This document shows, piece after piece, positions 31,756 through 44,902 of a stretch of 64,000 nt of DNA. The DNA comes from Mugil cephalus. Taxonomy: Eukaryota > Chordata > Actinopteri > Mugiliformes > Mugilidae. The stretch spans positions 1,815,501-1,879,500 of the forward strand of contig NC_061778.1 of NCBI RefSeq assembly GCF_022458985.1. The letters run 5' to 3'. Within the stretch, counting starts at the first letter, position 1, and the number at the start of each line of letters is the position of its first letter. The translations under genes were made by a program, and so were the position numbers. Under the pieces are notes generated by a model that saw only the letters and a program-made list of their open reading frames with translations, was not told the origin of the DNA and searched no databases.

Positions 31756-34700
31756 ATCAAGGAAGCAGTGTAATCAGTGTAATGTATGCACAGGCCTGGG
31801 AGGAGTGAATGCGCTTTGGGTTTGTTTCAAATCAGCATCAATCTCTAATTAGAAGAAACAAAACTGCAGTTCTGCTTCCGTGAGGTGGGCTGGTCGCTCG
31901 TGCGTAATAAATCCTGAGGTGGGCACTAAAAATGCAGTGTCCACCGTGACCATCTTCAAGTCTGAGTGACGGGTTAATTGGAGTTAAATGCAACCAGGAA
32001 CCAGTATTGTGCTTTAAGGTGAATTATTTATTTAATATTCATCTTGGAGATCATTCAATGTCAGATCTGGAGGACATTGAAACACAGCCAGAGGAAAAGT
32101 AGCTTTGCATGTGAAAATGCTGGTGTGTGCACGTGTACATGAATATTTTTGTGTGTGTGCATGTGCTTGCAGAGCCGGTGGGAGTTTTCTAGGTTGGAAG
32201 CTGTCGCCGCTTGACATGACAGCGCTGTGATAACTACTAATGAGGACACAGGAGAGAACATGCTATTAGACTCAAAATAAACACATCAACACACACACAC
32301 ACACACACACTGCAGAGGAACTAAAGCCTCAAACTGCATAAGACACACACACACAAACATATAACATAGATTTCCTGAAAGCATTTTAAGAATTTTCCTT
32401 AAACTAAATGAGCAAATGGTGAAACGCCAGGAGTTAAGAGGGCAAATGATTCATTCAAGCTCCGTCCATGTACCAGCTGAACTTTAATTCAGGTATTTAC
32501 ACAAACGGAACCACTCATGGGACTGGGGTTTTCTTGTTGTCATGAATAAAACAGGTCCCTCTTCAACCGCAGGCTGCAACACAGGAAACGAGAGAACATT
32601 AAGTCAGGTCGGCTGTCGAGCTGCTTCACCGTTATGGCAGCACACTGTAAAAAGTTAGATTTTGAGAATGAAAACCAAAACGAGACTGAGGAAATGTTGC
32701 ATGTGATTCCGTAATAGTACGGAAGGAAAGGTAAGCTTTAACCGGATCTACTGCTTTAAATGAACCTTGTAGAGTTTTACACATCAAGAAATAGAAATGT
32801 GGATAAATCTATTTATTCCAGTGCAGGTTTTTCTTTCAGTGCAACTTCAAACACTTTTCAAAGGCTTTAAAGCTGCACCTGGAAATGTCAAGTCATAAAT
32901 GGATCAAGTGACTGTGTGTATTGTGCAGCTTCTTTATTCAGGCCCATTTTGCTTTTTGTGCTCATCCTTCCATTGTAGATTTATTTTTAAATGAATAAAT
33001 GTATCAGTGCTAAAATAAAAACAGGGTTTTAGAAATGAAAAGCTTCACGTGTAAAAGAACAAAAAGCATTCAGCCTCTTTGTTGTGGCTCCAAACTGTGG
33101 TCAGGTGCACCCTGTTTGTTTTAATTAACCCTGAGATGTGCAAAGAACGGGACTGGATTCCACCTGTGGTAAATTGGATGTAGTTCAGAGAGACAAACAC
33201 CTGCAGATCACACGACGATGTCACAGCCAAAACAAATCAGGCCTCACACTCCGTTTAAAACTGTGGGGAGGCTTAAATGAGGGCAGGTGTGTCAAACTAT
33301 TTGGAAAGCGGCTGCAGACTTTAAGTCTAGAGTAAAGGGATGAATCTTTATTTTTTGTAGTTAAAAAAAAAATGTTAATCAATTTGACAACCCATGCTCT
33401 GTAAATACTGAAAACACAAGCGAATTCAGAGACACGCTGCAAGAGGCACAAACAGAAATGTTTCCTGTGGATCTCAGAGAGTGATGAACCCACTGGGACA
33501 GGCTTGTTATTCAAAGCTTTACAGTTGTAGACACATCACAGGGTTCCTTATAAACATTTTGCTTTTCAAATAATTCAAATAATCTGATGACACACAATTC
33601 ACTTGCAGATTAACAGTATTTTATTATCAATGTTTTGGGTTCCTTATTTTCCTGATATTTGGTCTGTTTACGAGTGTTTTCTTAGGTGTGTTGAGCTGTA
33701 TCAAAGACATCTAACATCCCCCGGCAGATATGGATATAAGATAATCAGTAGTTCAGCGGCTTCCTCACTGTTACCTGCAGCACATTCCCCTGAGATTTCC
33801 CACAAGAGAAATCAAACTCCAATATGCATTTAACTGCAAATGCCTTTAATTTTACTTTAGTTGAGGGGATAGAGAAAAGGTCTGCATCGATGAAATGACC
33901 ATTAGCTGCTGCGCTGACTCGTCCAGAACTAATGGGAATGTATTTAATTCAAGTAGCAGGGGGCACATTAACAGAATCATCATGCAAACATGTAATAAAA
34001 GAAAAAATACTTATCAGATAATTAATGAGTAGCTGTAATCTCCTGCACACATGCTCCAACACACACAAAAACCAAGAGTCATCTGGTACGTGATGAGTGA
34101 CATACACACAGTGGGGGATTTTGGCTACGTAGGAGCTGATAAAACAGACTGCTGACTTTTAATCGGCCGTATCACTCAAGAACAGAACCTTATCTTTCAA
34201 CATTTCCTCAGGAAACACACGATTAAAAGTGCAAACACGGCGTCTATATGTTTAGCTACAGCAAACATTTCAAAAGCTGCTGTAATCACAGACAGAACAG
34301 AGGAGCTTTAACATGTGACAAACACAAACACGGCCTGCAGCCTCCAAACACTAAAATTGTCAAGGAATACATACATGTGTGCTAATTAATAACAAGAAGA
34401 AGAATACCATCATTTGTTTAGAGCAAACAGAAACAGAAGAGTATGCATAATCTGTAGAGAGTCGTTATCGTAGGTGTGCATGAAGGAAACATGGATAAAA
34501 AAAAAAAGAATAAGAGCTAAAAGACACGATGTGGTTTGTTTCATCTCACAAAGACAGAATGCAGAGCTGCAAGCTCAGGTGTGTTCAGATACCTGCAGAC
34601 AAAGTGAGCAGCAGTGAGGCCATGTCTTAATAATAACTTAAATCAACTTAGAACAACTTTCTAAATGCAAGCATTTTAAGGTCATCCCCTGGTGTACAAT

Positions 34701-36398
34701 TTGGACTTGAAAAAGACTCATACAAAACATATCTGAGTCTGAGCCCTTGGTCAGACTGTTTTTCTCTCCAGTGGAACACGTTCGTCCTGACGACATCGTG
34801 AACCGAGGCCGGAGACTAAACGCCCACGAGGTCTATCGAGATAATCAGGTGCAGCTGTGACAAGTGAACACGGGCGTGCAGGTGGGGAGGAGGAGGAGGA
34901 TGAACGAGCAGGATAATCAGCTTCCAGCAGCAGAAGCAATCGACCAAATCTGTGGTATAAGTTGTGTAAATATCAACAAAAAGATATGAGGATATGAGGC
35001 AGCAGCATTAAACTGACAGGGTCCTACAGGAACGTCTTCGTCCGTGGAAACACTTTATTTATTGTTAGTGGTGCTTGGAGTGAGAATAAAATAAGGGCCT
35101 GTTCTCTCTAGGCTGCCAGGACAACATTACTAATGTGTTCTTCCCGTCTATCGTAAATTGCTGTGTGTCATGAGTTACTGTCTGATGTTACACTTTTACT
35201 AGAACGAGCAGATGAGTGTCTCATAATGGAGAACTAGAAGAGGCCACAAACACTTAGTCCCCTTCCCCAGGTAATGCAGCTTAGATACTTTTTTATATTA
35301 CATTTCTAAATTCACTTTTATTTTTATTGCATGTTTTTGTAATTGTTAAACTGTAGTATTATTAATGAACGTGTAAAGACAGTGATAATTGTGATAATGA
35401 CTTTAATAAGAATTTAACAGCAGCGACTTTTAGAAGCTTTATGGTGAGTTTTTGTTCACTTTTTACCTTTTAACAGTTTTTCTTTCTCTCTCATCGTTTT
35501 TCACACAGTCCTGTGTATGACCAGCTCTGCACCAAGCACAGCTAGACACAGTTAGAGACTCGCCCATGACTATAATGTGTTTAGCAGCTATAGAGCCACA
35601 TATTTCCCTCAGGAGCAGATAGATGGACATCAAATGCAGAGAGTGAGTTAATATGGGACTTATAATAATTGTCTCATGGCCAGAAACACGACTCCAAGTT
35701 AATAACAATGCCGCTACCCAGCTTCTAAATTGGTAAGTAAACAAAGATTCCTGTCAAGTTCTCCATTATCAGCTTAGAGACATAATACTGATATATAATC
35801 ACATTCTAACTTGATCCCGAGGCAGAAACTGCTCATTTCTTCGCCTCATCCTGGAGAGTCTTAATTGAGACTGACACTCTGCCGCCGTGTGGAGGCCTGC
35901 CACTCATACCCGTCTAACATTCGTTACTTAACCTAACAGGTGAGCCACCGAGACCCACACTCATCCTGATTGTTCAGCCCCCTCCCTTCCTTTTCCTGTT
36001 CACTTTCTTGACGCTGTAGCCTCATTTACAGTCGTCTCCAGTGCTTGTTCACACCATATGGCATCACAACGGACTCCTGGGCGTGTGACAGAAAAGATTA
36101 TTTCTTCTCTGAAGAGGTTTAGATGGCTGCTAGACAGCTTCACATGCACTATAGAGAGAGGGTGGTGACAGAGGAAGGGATGATGTGCAGAGAACAGATG
36201 GATGGGTACAACATGAGAGAAGAGACAATGGGGGCGTCTTCTGCAGCGTGATGAAACGTAGCGTAGAGAGAGGAAATGTGGAAAATATTAGGCCTTCTGC
36301 TGATGGTTTACACCGGATCATTTATTTTGATTGGGCTGTGACATCAGGGCAAAGCAAATTTCAGGAACAGCCTCTAAGCAGGATTCATATGTCTATAT
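31756..36398. other. no recognisable gene; CA microsatellite
   Basis: A (CA)n tract lies at about 32288-32311, GGA repeats at 34887-34902. Unique-looking AT-rich sequence elsewhere. The 33840-34060 stretch, with CATGCAAAC and several ATTAAT cores, could be a conserved non-coding block but cannot be judged alone. No frame over 100 codons is recognisable. Confidence 0.4.
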
Positions 36399-37001
36399 AG
36401 ACCCCTTCATTGTTCGTAAACAAATGTGACATATTTTGAGGGGCGGGGCTTAGCTGGAGGCAAAACATCTCAAACACTATAGCCTGTAAACAGCGGTTGG
36501 CATATTTTAATGGATTGTTTTGGCAAGAATGGATGAGGAAAACGCATATTTTAGAGAATATGCAACTTCTGCTTGGACACCCCTGAAACACACAACTAAC
36601 GTTGTACTAGCTAGCAGTTAGCATTAGCATTGACGTGTAACAAGAATCCCCCGAATGATGATTAACTTAACATAATTTCAATCACAATGTAGTCTAACCT
36701 ATAACGTTATCCAGGCTGATTACATATTAATCTGACTTGATGTGAAGTGTTGATGTTGATTGTCTCGCTCCAATCCTTCCTTTTAATCGATAAAACCAAA
36801 CCAAAGTTGCCTGCGACTGGCAGTGGCTGGAATGTGATAAAACTTCAAGTTAGTGTTTTTGATTTTTCAGTTTTGCCACCCAAGAATACAGCAAGATGAC
36901 ATTTTCACAGTGGAAAGTGACAGTGTTTGACTCAAGCTTCCCTCTGTTTTGCCTCCAGCTAACGTTGTGACATCACAGTGATGTAGGCCATGAAGGGGTC
37001 T
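36399..37001. mobile_element. 603-bp MITE with perfect 12-bp inverted ends
   Basis: The ends are exact inverted copies: AGACCCCTTCAT at 36399-36410 and ATGAAGGGGTCT at 36990-37001. Just inside, TTAGCTGGAGGCAAAACA on the left (about 36447) has its reverse complement TGTTTTGCCTCCAGCTAA on the right (about 36945), so the inverted repeats extend, with gaps, over about 85 bp at each side. No coding frame of note lies between them. The structure is that of a non-autonomous DNA transposon. The flanks GTCTATAT and GTTGTATA are similar but not a clean target duplication. Confidence 0.8.
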
Positions 37002-38089
37002 GTTGTATATTTTATATAATAAACTTTATGTGGATATTTTCACTGCCTGATCCAGACGACTAACTGGTTACTACTCCAATCATCCAGTTTCATGTATCCT
37101 CAATACGTCCCCTCTTTCAATTTATGCTAATGCATAAAACACAGAGTAAATATTACATGATATTATTGAATTATTTAGCATTAGTCTCATGCTGAAATAC
37201 ACATACGATAAATAGGTTAAACGTTTCCATTATTCATGAGAAGTCGGCCTGGAACAACTGTAGCAGGTGTGAGAACGTGACCTAGTTTACAGATAAATCT
37301 TTCAAGTTTACAATAAAAAAAATTTATGTGAAGGTTCATCCAAGTCACGGTCTATCCAAGAAGCACTAAAAAAAGCAAACACACCCTGTTATGTTTCTGC
37401 AGGAACAGCCTCTCATGGTTTCATGTTTTCCTCCATATGTTGGAATTCGCTCTCATTCTTCACACTTCCAGCCATACAGTCAGTTTTATATTTAATCATA
37501 GTGGTATTTTGGTCACCTTCAGGTTTTCCTGACTTTTTTTTTTTTCTTCTAATTTTTATTCATGCAGCTGGAAGCCTTGTTCTTTGTGATGTGTTTAAAA
37601 CGCCCACTGCACATTATAATCCCATTAATGACCACAGGGACAGTGCTCTCCACAGTTTCATCTTTCTGACATGGCATCAAGAATATTTCTTCCAGTAGTA
37701 ACATTAACTGAAGGGAAGCAAAAACCTAATCTTTTAGGCTTAATTGGATGGGGGAAAAAGACATGAAAATGTCTTTCTCTTACAGCGTGACAATGATCTG
37801 AAAGTAGGAATAAACCCATTTTTGAGGCCGAGTCGACAGAAGCGAAGCGTGGAGAATCTCAGTTTACACACTGCTCAGATAAAAGGCAGCGCACGGCTGC
37901 TCTCTGCTGAGGCGCTCAACAAGAAGAAGGAGAGAAGATGTAAAAACACACTGTGAAGGTTTGTTAGTTGTGTTTAGTTCTGTTATTTTTCCATTATCTT
38001 ACATAAGACAAGCTGAATATAGGCCACCCCATCCACCAATGGGCTTTTCTTCATGTCCCTTACACAGGACTTTTAATTTACTTGGATTT
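37002..38089. other. no recognisable gene or repeat
   Basis: A T run lies at about 37536-37545. The 91-codon frame at 37423-37698 is hydrophobic and Phe-rich because of T-rich DNA and is not recognised. Confidence 0.4.
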
Positions 38090-38345
38090 GGCCTGTTCTC
38101 CCTCCGGGTACTCCGGTTTCCCCCCACCACCAACGACATGTTCGTTAGGTTAATTGGTGACTCTAAATTGAGCCTAGGTGTGAGTGTGAGTGTGAATGGT
38201 TGTTTGTCTCTGTGTCAGCCGTGTGATAGACTGGAGTCCTGTCCAGGGTGGACCCCGCCTCTTGCCCAATGACAGCAGGGATAAGCTCCAGCAAACCCCG
38301 TGACCCTAGTGAGGATAGGAGGTAGTAGAAGATTGATGAGATTGA
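38090..38345 (+). mobile_element. SINE-like repeat, body and 3' part
   Basis: Landmarks in order are CGGGTACTCCGGTTTCC, GACATGTTCGTTAGGTTAAT, TGGTGACTCTAAATTGAGC, GTGTGAGTGTGAGTGTGAAT, GATAGACTGGAGTCCTGTCC, CCAATGACAGCAGGGATAAG and GTGACCCTAGTGAGGATAGG. It lacks the tRNA-like head. The best-kept body copy in the window. Confidence 0.8.
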
Positions 38346-38600
38346 TGAGAATGTTTAACTTTCTCCAAAAGAGCAAAATGAAGATGAAGCTGTTACAGCT
38401 GTCCTACTTCCTCTACTTGTCGTCCTCTCCTGTTTCCAACACCCGAGACTCATCCACCAATCACCCCTGTAATATCTGAACCTTTGATTAATTGTCACTG
38501 CCAGTGGTAACACTCATCACCTCTAAACCAGCTCCACTCCACCACCATCTCAGCCTGTTAAAGCTGAGATGGTTCTGTCATTTTGTGTGTCATTTTGGTG

Positions 38601-38675
<75 letters not shown>

Positions 38676-38679
38676 ATCA
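38601..38679. repeat. (TCAA)n microsatellite
   Basis: About 19 TCAA/ATCA units with one late ATCG variant. It is the complement of the GATT type found at LINE ends, but no LINE protein block is visible beside it. Confidence 0.95.
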
Positions 38680-41600
38680 GCTCTCCCTTATAACTGCATT
38701 AGCTTCTGACCTGAGAGACGTGTCCCACATCTTGTAGAAAAATACAGAAAAAGCTCAAAAAGCTCCATTTTCATTGATTATAATTTATTCTAAATTCTTT
38801 ATTATGGCTTATTTCTGTATGGATGGTTTCTGATAATACATCTGAAAATAAGAACTGTGTCTCATTTTAAATAAATATCCATTCTGTTTGACCCGTGAAT
38901 GGTATTCAGCTTTTAATTTTGGCCCCCTCTCTGACTGCGTTTGACACCACTGTTCCAGATTTGCTGGTAACTCGGTTAATACTGTGCTCTGCTTTACTTC
39001 CACTGGTTAATGAATGCAATTTTAGATTATACACTATACTTATTGGCAACTGCCAATCCTGATGTCACATCCTGTTTTGATAGCATCAACTAACTAAAAT
39101 GACAAATGAACCCTTGAACACAGGATCAGTATAATATAGTATTAACTATCTAAAACCATCCTTGAAATGAAATGTATTCAACTTGTGTTGGTTAGGTTCA
39201 AGCCCCACCTACCTACATGGACTGGGTGGGGTTAAGATCTATACTGTAGCCCACCACCAGGGGGAGCTCCACATGCTTTTCCTTTATTTGGCGTCCACTT
39301 CTTTTACAGTCTTTGGTTCACACTAGCGGTGTGAGAGCATCATACTTCATACTTTACCTGGAGTCTCACAAGTTCAGGCATCAGTCATCACAAACTTGTG
39401 AATTATTCTCTCAGGGCTGTGACCAACAATAGTAAATTTCACATCCATCTGGTCATCAGTTCTAAAGATATGTTGTTGTATTAGCTTCACTAATCCGACT
39501 AAAGTTCTTATTCAAGATGATCCCGACTCCAAGGACAGCTGCTGTTATTTCTTAGTTGTTAAATCTATAATTAAGCGTGTGTGCCGTAAACATTGTTTTC
39601 AACCTCCTTTGTAAAAAGAACTTTGAGAATAAATATTACCCAACTTGACCATATTAGGGCTCTTAAAGCTCATTACTGCAGCTGTCTAATGAGTAAGTCA
39701 GACTCCCCGCAGTGTTTCTGCTGCTGTAAACCTCATTTGCCAAGGTCACGTCTCTAAAACAGAGCAGGGAGGCCTTGTGTTCACAGGCAGGAAAGATTGT
39801 GAGAAAGATTTTCAAAGATGAGAACGAATCCAATGGGAACGAAGAAGATGAATGTTCTACTTCCCAATTTAAGGAGTGCTTCATACTTTCTATTTCTACC
39901 AAACTCATCTAAATTTAAACAGTTTCATATTCGAACAATAAACAAGACGGTTTTACTCCTCCTGAGCTCCTGTTGCACTGTGGCTCATCACGCAGAGGAC
40001 GTTTATGAGAATTCATAATGCACACTCGCCAGCCACATCATTAGGTACGTAGTTAAACACTAATGCATTCTAATAAAACAGTTGGTACAGTAATGTGGAG
40101 TTGATGTTAAAACTGCGTCAAAAGTTGGAAATTCAACTGGTTTATTATGATGCTGTGGGATGAACAGCTGCCATTCACTGTATGACTGTCATATTGACAG
40201 TTGCTTGCAGTGGCTCTGAATGCTACGGCCGACGGCCTCGTCTCTAGACCCAGTGCCACCATTGGTTTTATCCTGCATCCCATTTACCTCCAGTCCTTAA
40301 CTCTCTGCAAACACCTGAGTGTTTTGTTGTAGAAAATGCACCGCAGAGGCACAAATGGTGAAACAGTGAGCTCTCTTTTTTCTTTTTGCTCTAAGCCATA
40401 TTTCTGCTCACTGTGACATTAAATATAAATCAGGTGCACCAGTTGAATTGTAATTACGTTTTTTTGAAGGAAGACCTTGACCTGGAAAAGTCTGGGATGG
40501 ATTCAGCTCTTGGGAGTGACTGGAATACAGAAGATTATGAACATCCGTGTGGAAAGTTGACAGGACTACATTACTTGGTGGATTCTTTTTTTGGCCATGG
40601 GTTACTGCATGTGCCCATGAAAAAGAATAATGATGGGAACTCACTGGTTTAGCTCGGTCAGTAATGGGACAGTAATGGGACAGTGTTTCCAGTTCGTTCA
40701 GCTTGTTCCATGGAAACTTGTCTGCAAAACTATTGCTCTTTTATGGCAGAGGTTTCACTGCAACAGAGGAGTTTTGCTTAAAGTTAATGAGCAGTAAGCT
40801 GAAGTACTTTCATGCATCTTCGACACAAAATATGGCTCAAAAAAGATGACACTGTTGACCTGCCATTGGTCCAAAAGTGTAACTTCATGAATCTCACAGT
40901 ATTTCTAACTGTGGGTGTATTTCACTTCATGTCAACAAGCCTGGGAAACTTCCTGGCTCTTGCACTGATCCGTCTCCAACCTTTAACAAATTGGTCCAAT
41001 GTTCAGTATCAGCAACCACCAGTCGGACCACTGCCATCATCAGCACATGTGCTGAAAACCCCGGTTCAGCTGCCATTCGAAGCAGCTGTGTTGGGACATG
41101 AACAGCTGGCCTCGGATTCTCTTTGCCATTGAAATTGTGATTGTTAGAAGTGTTTTAATTAAAGCCTTTGTGCATGTTCATGAAAGCTGCTATTATCCTC
41201 TGGTTGCTGTGTATCGGAGCCAGAGCAAGGTTGAAGTTGTGTTTGCTCTTTTCACACACGTCTTTTTTTTTTTTCTTTTTCATTGATATAGAAATTTGAT
41301 GTCTAGATATATGAGGTTAAGAGGCTATTAATTACCGTGAGCTTTTTGGTATTTCATGTTTGGTTTTAGACTAAAAATTAATTTTAAAAACTAAATGAAA
41401 AAAATGCTTGACAAGTAGATTTACCAGTCGTCCTCATGAAACCAGAAACCAGAAAGAGAAGTAAAGGAGAAACCAGTTTTTTTTTTGTTTTTTGATTCAT
41501 ATAAAAGCAGAAGTTACTTTGAAGGTGAAAAAGAAGTTGTTTCCATCAGTCAATGATTTCAAATCTTCTCTAAACGGAGCTCAGACATGAACCTGGAACA

Positions 41601-44600
41601 ATATTCAGATGTAATTTTAGACTTTCTGACACAAGGTATCTGGTCATCTGAATTTCTCTCTCAGCATTTGCCTTTAATCTGGAGAAGAACCAGGTTTATT
41701 TAGACCTGGGTCAGAGTTCACCATAGAGACTAATTCCTGCTTTATTAAAGGAAAGGAAATCACCTCAGGAGAAACAACATGAAGTCTAAGACTAACTGTC
41801 TCATTTTCATTTTAGATTGTTTTTGATAGATAAAAATCACATTACAGCTGTTTCTTCCATTTTTAGTTTCTGGTTTGTTTCTCTCCTGGTTTGGTACCAG
41901 AAAATGCACAGACTCTGTTATTCCTTCCTGTTTTATATTTGTTTGTTTTTAAGCTCATTCATAGGTTAAGTATTTTTTGTCGTAGCTTAGAGAGCAGACT
42001 TCTTAAACTATGGTGAAGTTCTCATTTTGTTGGCATCGTTGCTTATTTGTTATGTGACTTCTTCTCTCGTTCATCATCCCAACCACTGAATGAACCTGTT
42101 GCCATGTGAGCTGGGTCCTCATGACGGGTTTTTATCCAAATTCCACTCGAATATTTATCCTCTTGCATATTATCACCGTTCCTTTATGTAGTGGAAGATA
42201 ATCAAAGCAGATAGGGCTGGAAACAGGGACCACAGCCAGGAACAACCGTAGCCAAGAAATGAATCCCCCCTCTCCCAGTTCCCTCCCTGCAGTACAGACA
42301 CCCAGAGATTTGGACTCATTTTCACATTGCAATAAAATCAGGGCAGATATTTGCAGGCTCCATCCTGAGCGTCCGGCCGAACACAGACTCAATCAGAGCT
42401 GTCAGATCTCAGGTGTCTTCTCTGTTGTCCAGTCCAGTTTTCCATCAAACTGTTGTTTGATGGTGTTCCTGAAATCAGCCGGCTGTGTCTCTGGCTGTTT
42501 TCTTTTCTTGGCAGGCTTTGGTGTCTTTCTTCTGTTTATTATCAGACCTTTAAGACAGTGGATAAATAGCAGTTCCAGTCAGTATTTCAGTTTTCTTATC
42601 GCTTGTTTTTCCTGCTGGGGTTTGCTCCGATGTTGTGCTCAGTATCAGAATATCTATTTTTGTTTTTACAGTTGCTGCATGTTTGTATTATTGTCTGTCA
42701 GACTGGCTGTCTAAACTTTAGATACTGCACAGAAACAAATGTACACAATGGCTGTTTGTCCCTGCAATTCATATATTATAATATCTAAATTATCTTTGTA
42801 TATAGTCAACACAGGGAAGTGTATTCTCTGGATATAGAACACAAACTCCACATATCTTACTTGTTTCTATGTATTTTTACTGATTTATTTAGAAGGATCT
42901 AGTCTTCTGTCCATTTCAATGTCACATCATTTACAGTATATGTGTTCTGGGAGTAATAGAAGTAGCATTAGGGAAAGTACGCCAGGCCCTGTCCTTCTAA
43001 ATTTAGCCCCATCGACGAAAGCCAAGATGCCCGGGCCAGATGGAGGACAGGATTCCTCCAGCAGATCTGCCACAGGGTCTCCTCCCAGACACGAGGGAAC
43101 ATTTGGATCAGTCTGAGGCATCTTTTCGTCGTCACCCAAAGTCAAGGTCTTCTAATGTATCGTTTGATTGTGTTATTCAAGATTTTTATCCACCAGAGGT
43201 TTTCCTCCATTCCATAAAGTAATTCCTTGACTGGATGTCAGCTAATCTTAGATATTGTAGGAAAACCAGTACATAATATGCTCTTCAATAGTATTTTCTT
43301 ATTATGCTGAAACTCTGGTTGGTGTTACGTTTTACTTGATACCTATGAATGTGGACCCCAAACTGATGGAGAGATTAATACATATTATATGCAGGCTTTA
43401 CAAAATAAAATACATATGATTCCAAAAAGACAGAGAAGCAATGAAAGTGACTTAGATCTCCTGGAAAGAAAAAAATGATCATCAAGATCTATCAAAAAGG
43501 ATGAGTGAGAGTTCAGGTACATAGGACATAGATCTCAGCAGTGGACTTAATTCATTACATAGCTTAGGACCTTTGAAGGTAATATTAAACTGATGTCTTG
43601 ATGTGCATCTATGCGTTAACACTGTTGTTACTGTGTCTTGTTTGATATGTATGAACATCTGAGGTAGAGATACACTCTGCACAATCTGGACACTGGTGAG
43701 TCAGCTTTGTCCAAGACTCACACAGAGGACAGAGGCTCATGTTGGAGTTAATTAATCAGTCTCAAGAGCTGCAGCACAGAACCTAGAGAAGATGTCTGAG
43801 TACATGGTTTGTAGGAAGATGAACAAGGCACTGACACGCATGAATAAGGAAATGCATTTGGTACCGATTGCAGCTGTTACTGTTAGTGCAGTTTATGGGG
43901 AGGTGCACGTCAACGTTTTTGCAGCATAGAAGTGACTAGAATCAAAGTTTTAGTTTATTGGCGCGGTGACAGGATGGAACATGTAGGAATTTCACTGGGG
44001 ACTCAGTTGCGTTACATGTAACTTGTTAATTCTGAAGGTGACGTGCAGGTAAAGACCGTTGTTGTCCTCCTGCAGACACTGACAAATATGAGGCAGCTCC
44101 CGTGGCTGCAGATCCATAATCCTGATTGAGCTCCTCTCCGCTCATCTTGGCAGTCGGTGTGAAGTCACGAATGAGGCTAATTGACACTGCAGGGCTATCT
44201 CCCACTCACTCACCCACTTCTTCTTTCCCTCTCCATAGTTTTCTTTCTCTTTTTTTTCTCCAAATCCTGTTAACCCAACCAACCCTGACACAACCCTGAA
44301 AACGTGGTCATTTAAACCAATCACAGCGTTTAATAATGCAAGAGAGGAGCTCTCATACTGCACAAACCAAGCAGCTTCTCTTCTTCTCTGTGACCATATT
44401 TATTAAGATTTCCACAGCCTGTCATACGATGCTCTAATCCCATGAAAAGAACTTCCAAAATGACCAAGGATGCTGTGTTATGATTGATGTTTTCAGGCAA
44501 AACAACAACAACAGCAGCAAGTTTTATTTGCCGAACATGGAGCCTCAAATCTGCTGGAAATATAACAGAAGAATAAGTTTCACTTAACAGCACTAAAAAA

Positions 44601-44606
44601 CAGACT
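38680..44606. other. no recognisable gene
   Basis: Several 60-151 codon frames, the longest at 42259-42714 (plus). That one is Ser/Cys/Phe-rich with two hydrophobic runs and no recognised domain. 39180-39330 ends with TTCTTTTACAGTCTTTGG, a word found at the edge of some fish repeats. At 40026 CCACATCATTAGGTACGTAG faintly recalls a Tc1 end. Confidence 0.35.
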
Positions 44607-44614
44607 GTGTAGAA

Positions 44615-44894
44615 CCTGGCTGCCCAATTTGGGGCCCGTGGAAATTTTTTTCCCCACCATCACCATTTGACGTACCATCAGTACAGACGTTCAGTAATTT
44701 TTTAAACATAAATGTGAATCACAGTAACCAGTGTCATTCATTTTCAAAATTATCTTGTGATAGTGTTTATTTTGCACAAACATTCTGTATATACCTACAT
44801 TTAACTTGATGTACTGCAAAATTAACATTTTGGCCCACGACCCTCGCCCAGATTCAACTTTGGCCCTCCACCGAGACCAATTTGGGCACCGCTG
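44615..44894. mobile_element. hAT-like element with 8-bp target duplication
   Basis: A 280-bp element. Left end CCTGGCTGCCCAATTTGGGG and right end CCAATTTGGGCACCGCTG are imperfect inverted repeats (13 of 18 positions pair). The 8 bases before it (44607-44614) and after it (44895-44902) are both GTGTAGAA, an exact target duplication of the length hAT transposases make. GGCCC words lie inside both ends. No coding capacity, so non-autonomous. Confidence 0.85.
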
Positions 44895-44902
44895 GTGTAG
44901 AA

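Noticed and set aside
38492-38737. 81-codon plus-strand frame with a SINQ repeat
   Set aside because: Translation of the (TCAA)n microsatellite.
40020-40100. CCACATCATTAGGTACGTAG, faintly like a Tc1 end
   Set aside because: Too short and imperfect, with no second end or transposase piece nearby.
42259-42714. 151-codon plus-strand frame with two hydrophobic runs
   Set aside because: Composition (Ser, Cys, Phe) follows T-rich DNA, no known domain, no splice or start context. Kept only as a note.
42919-43222. KMPGPDG-containing frame resembling the KAPGPDG box of LINE reverse transcriptases
   Set aside because: Only one short match and no following RT blocks in any frame.
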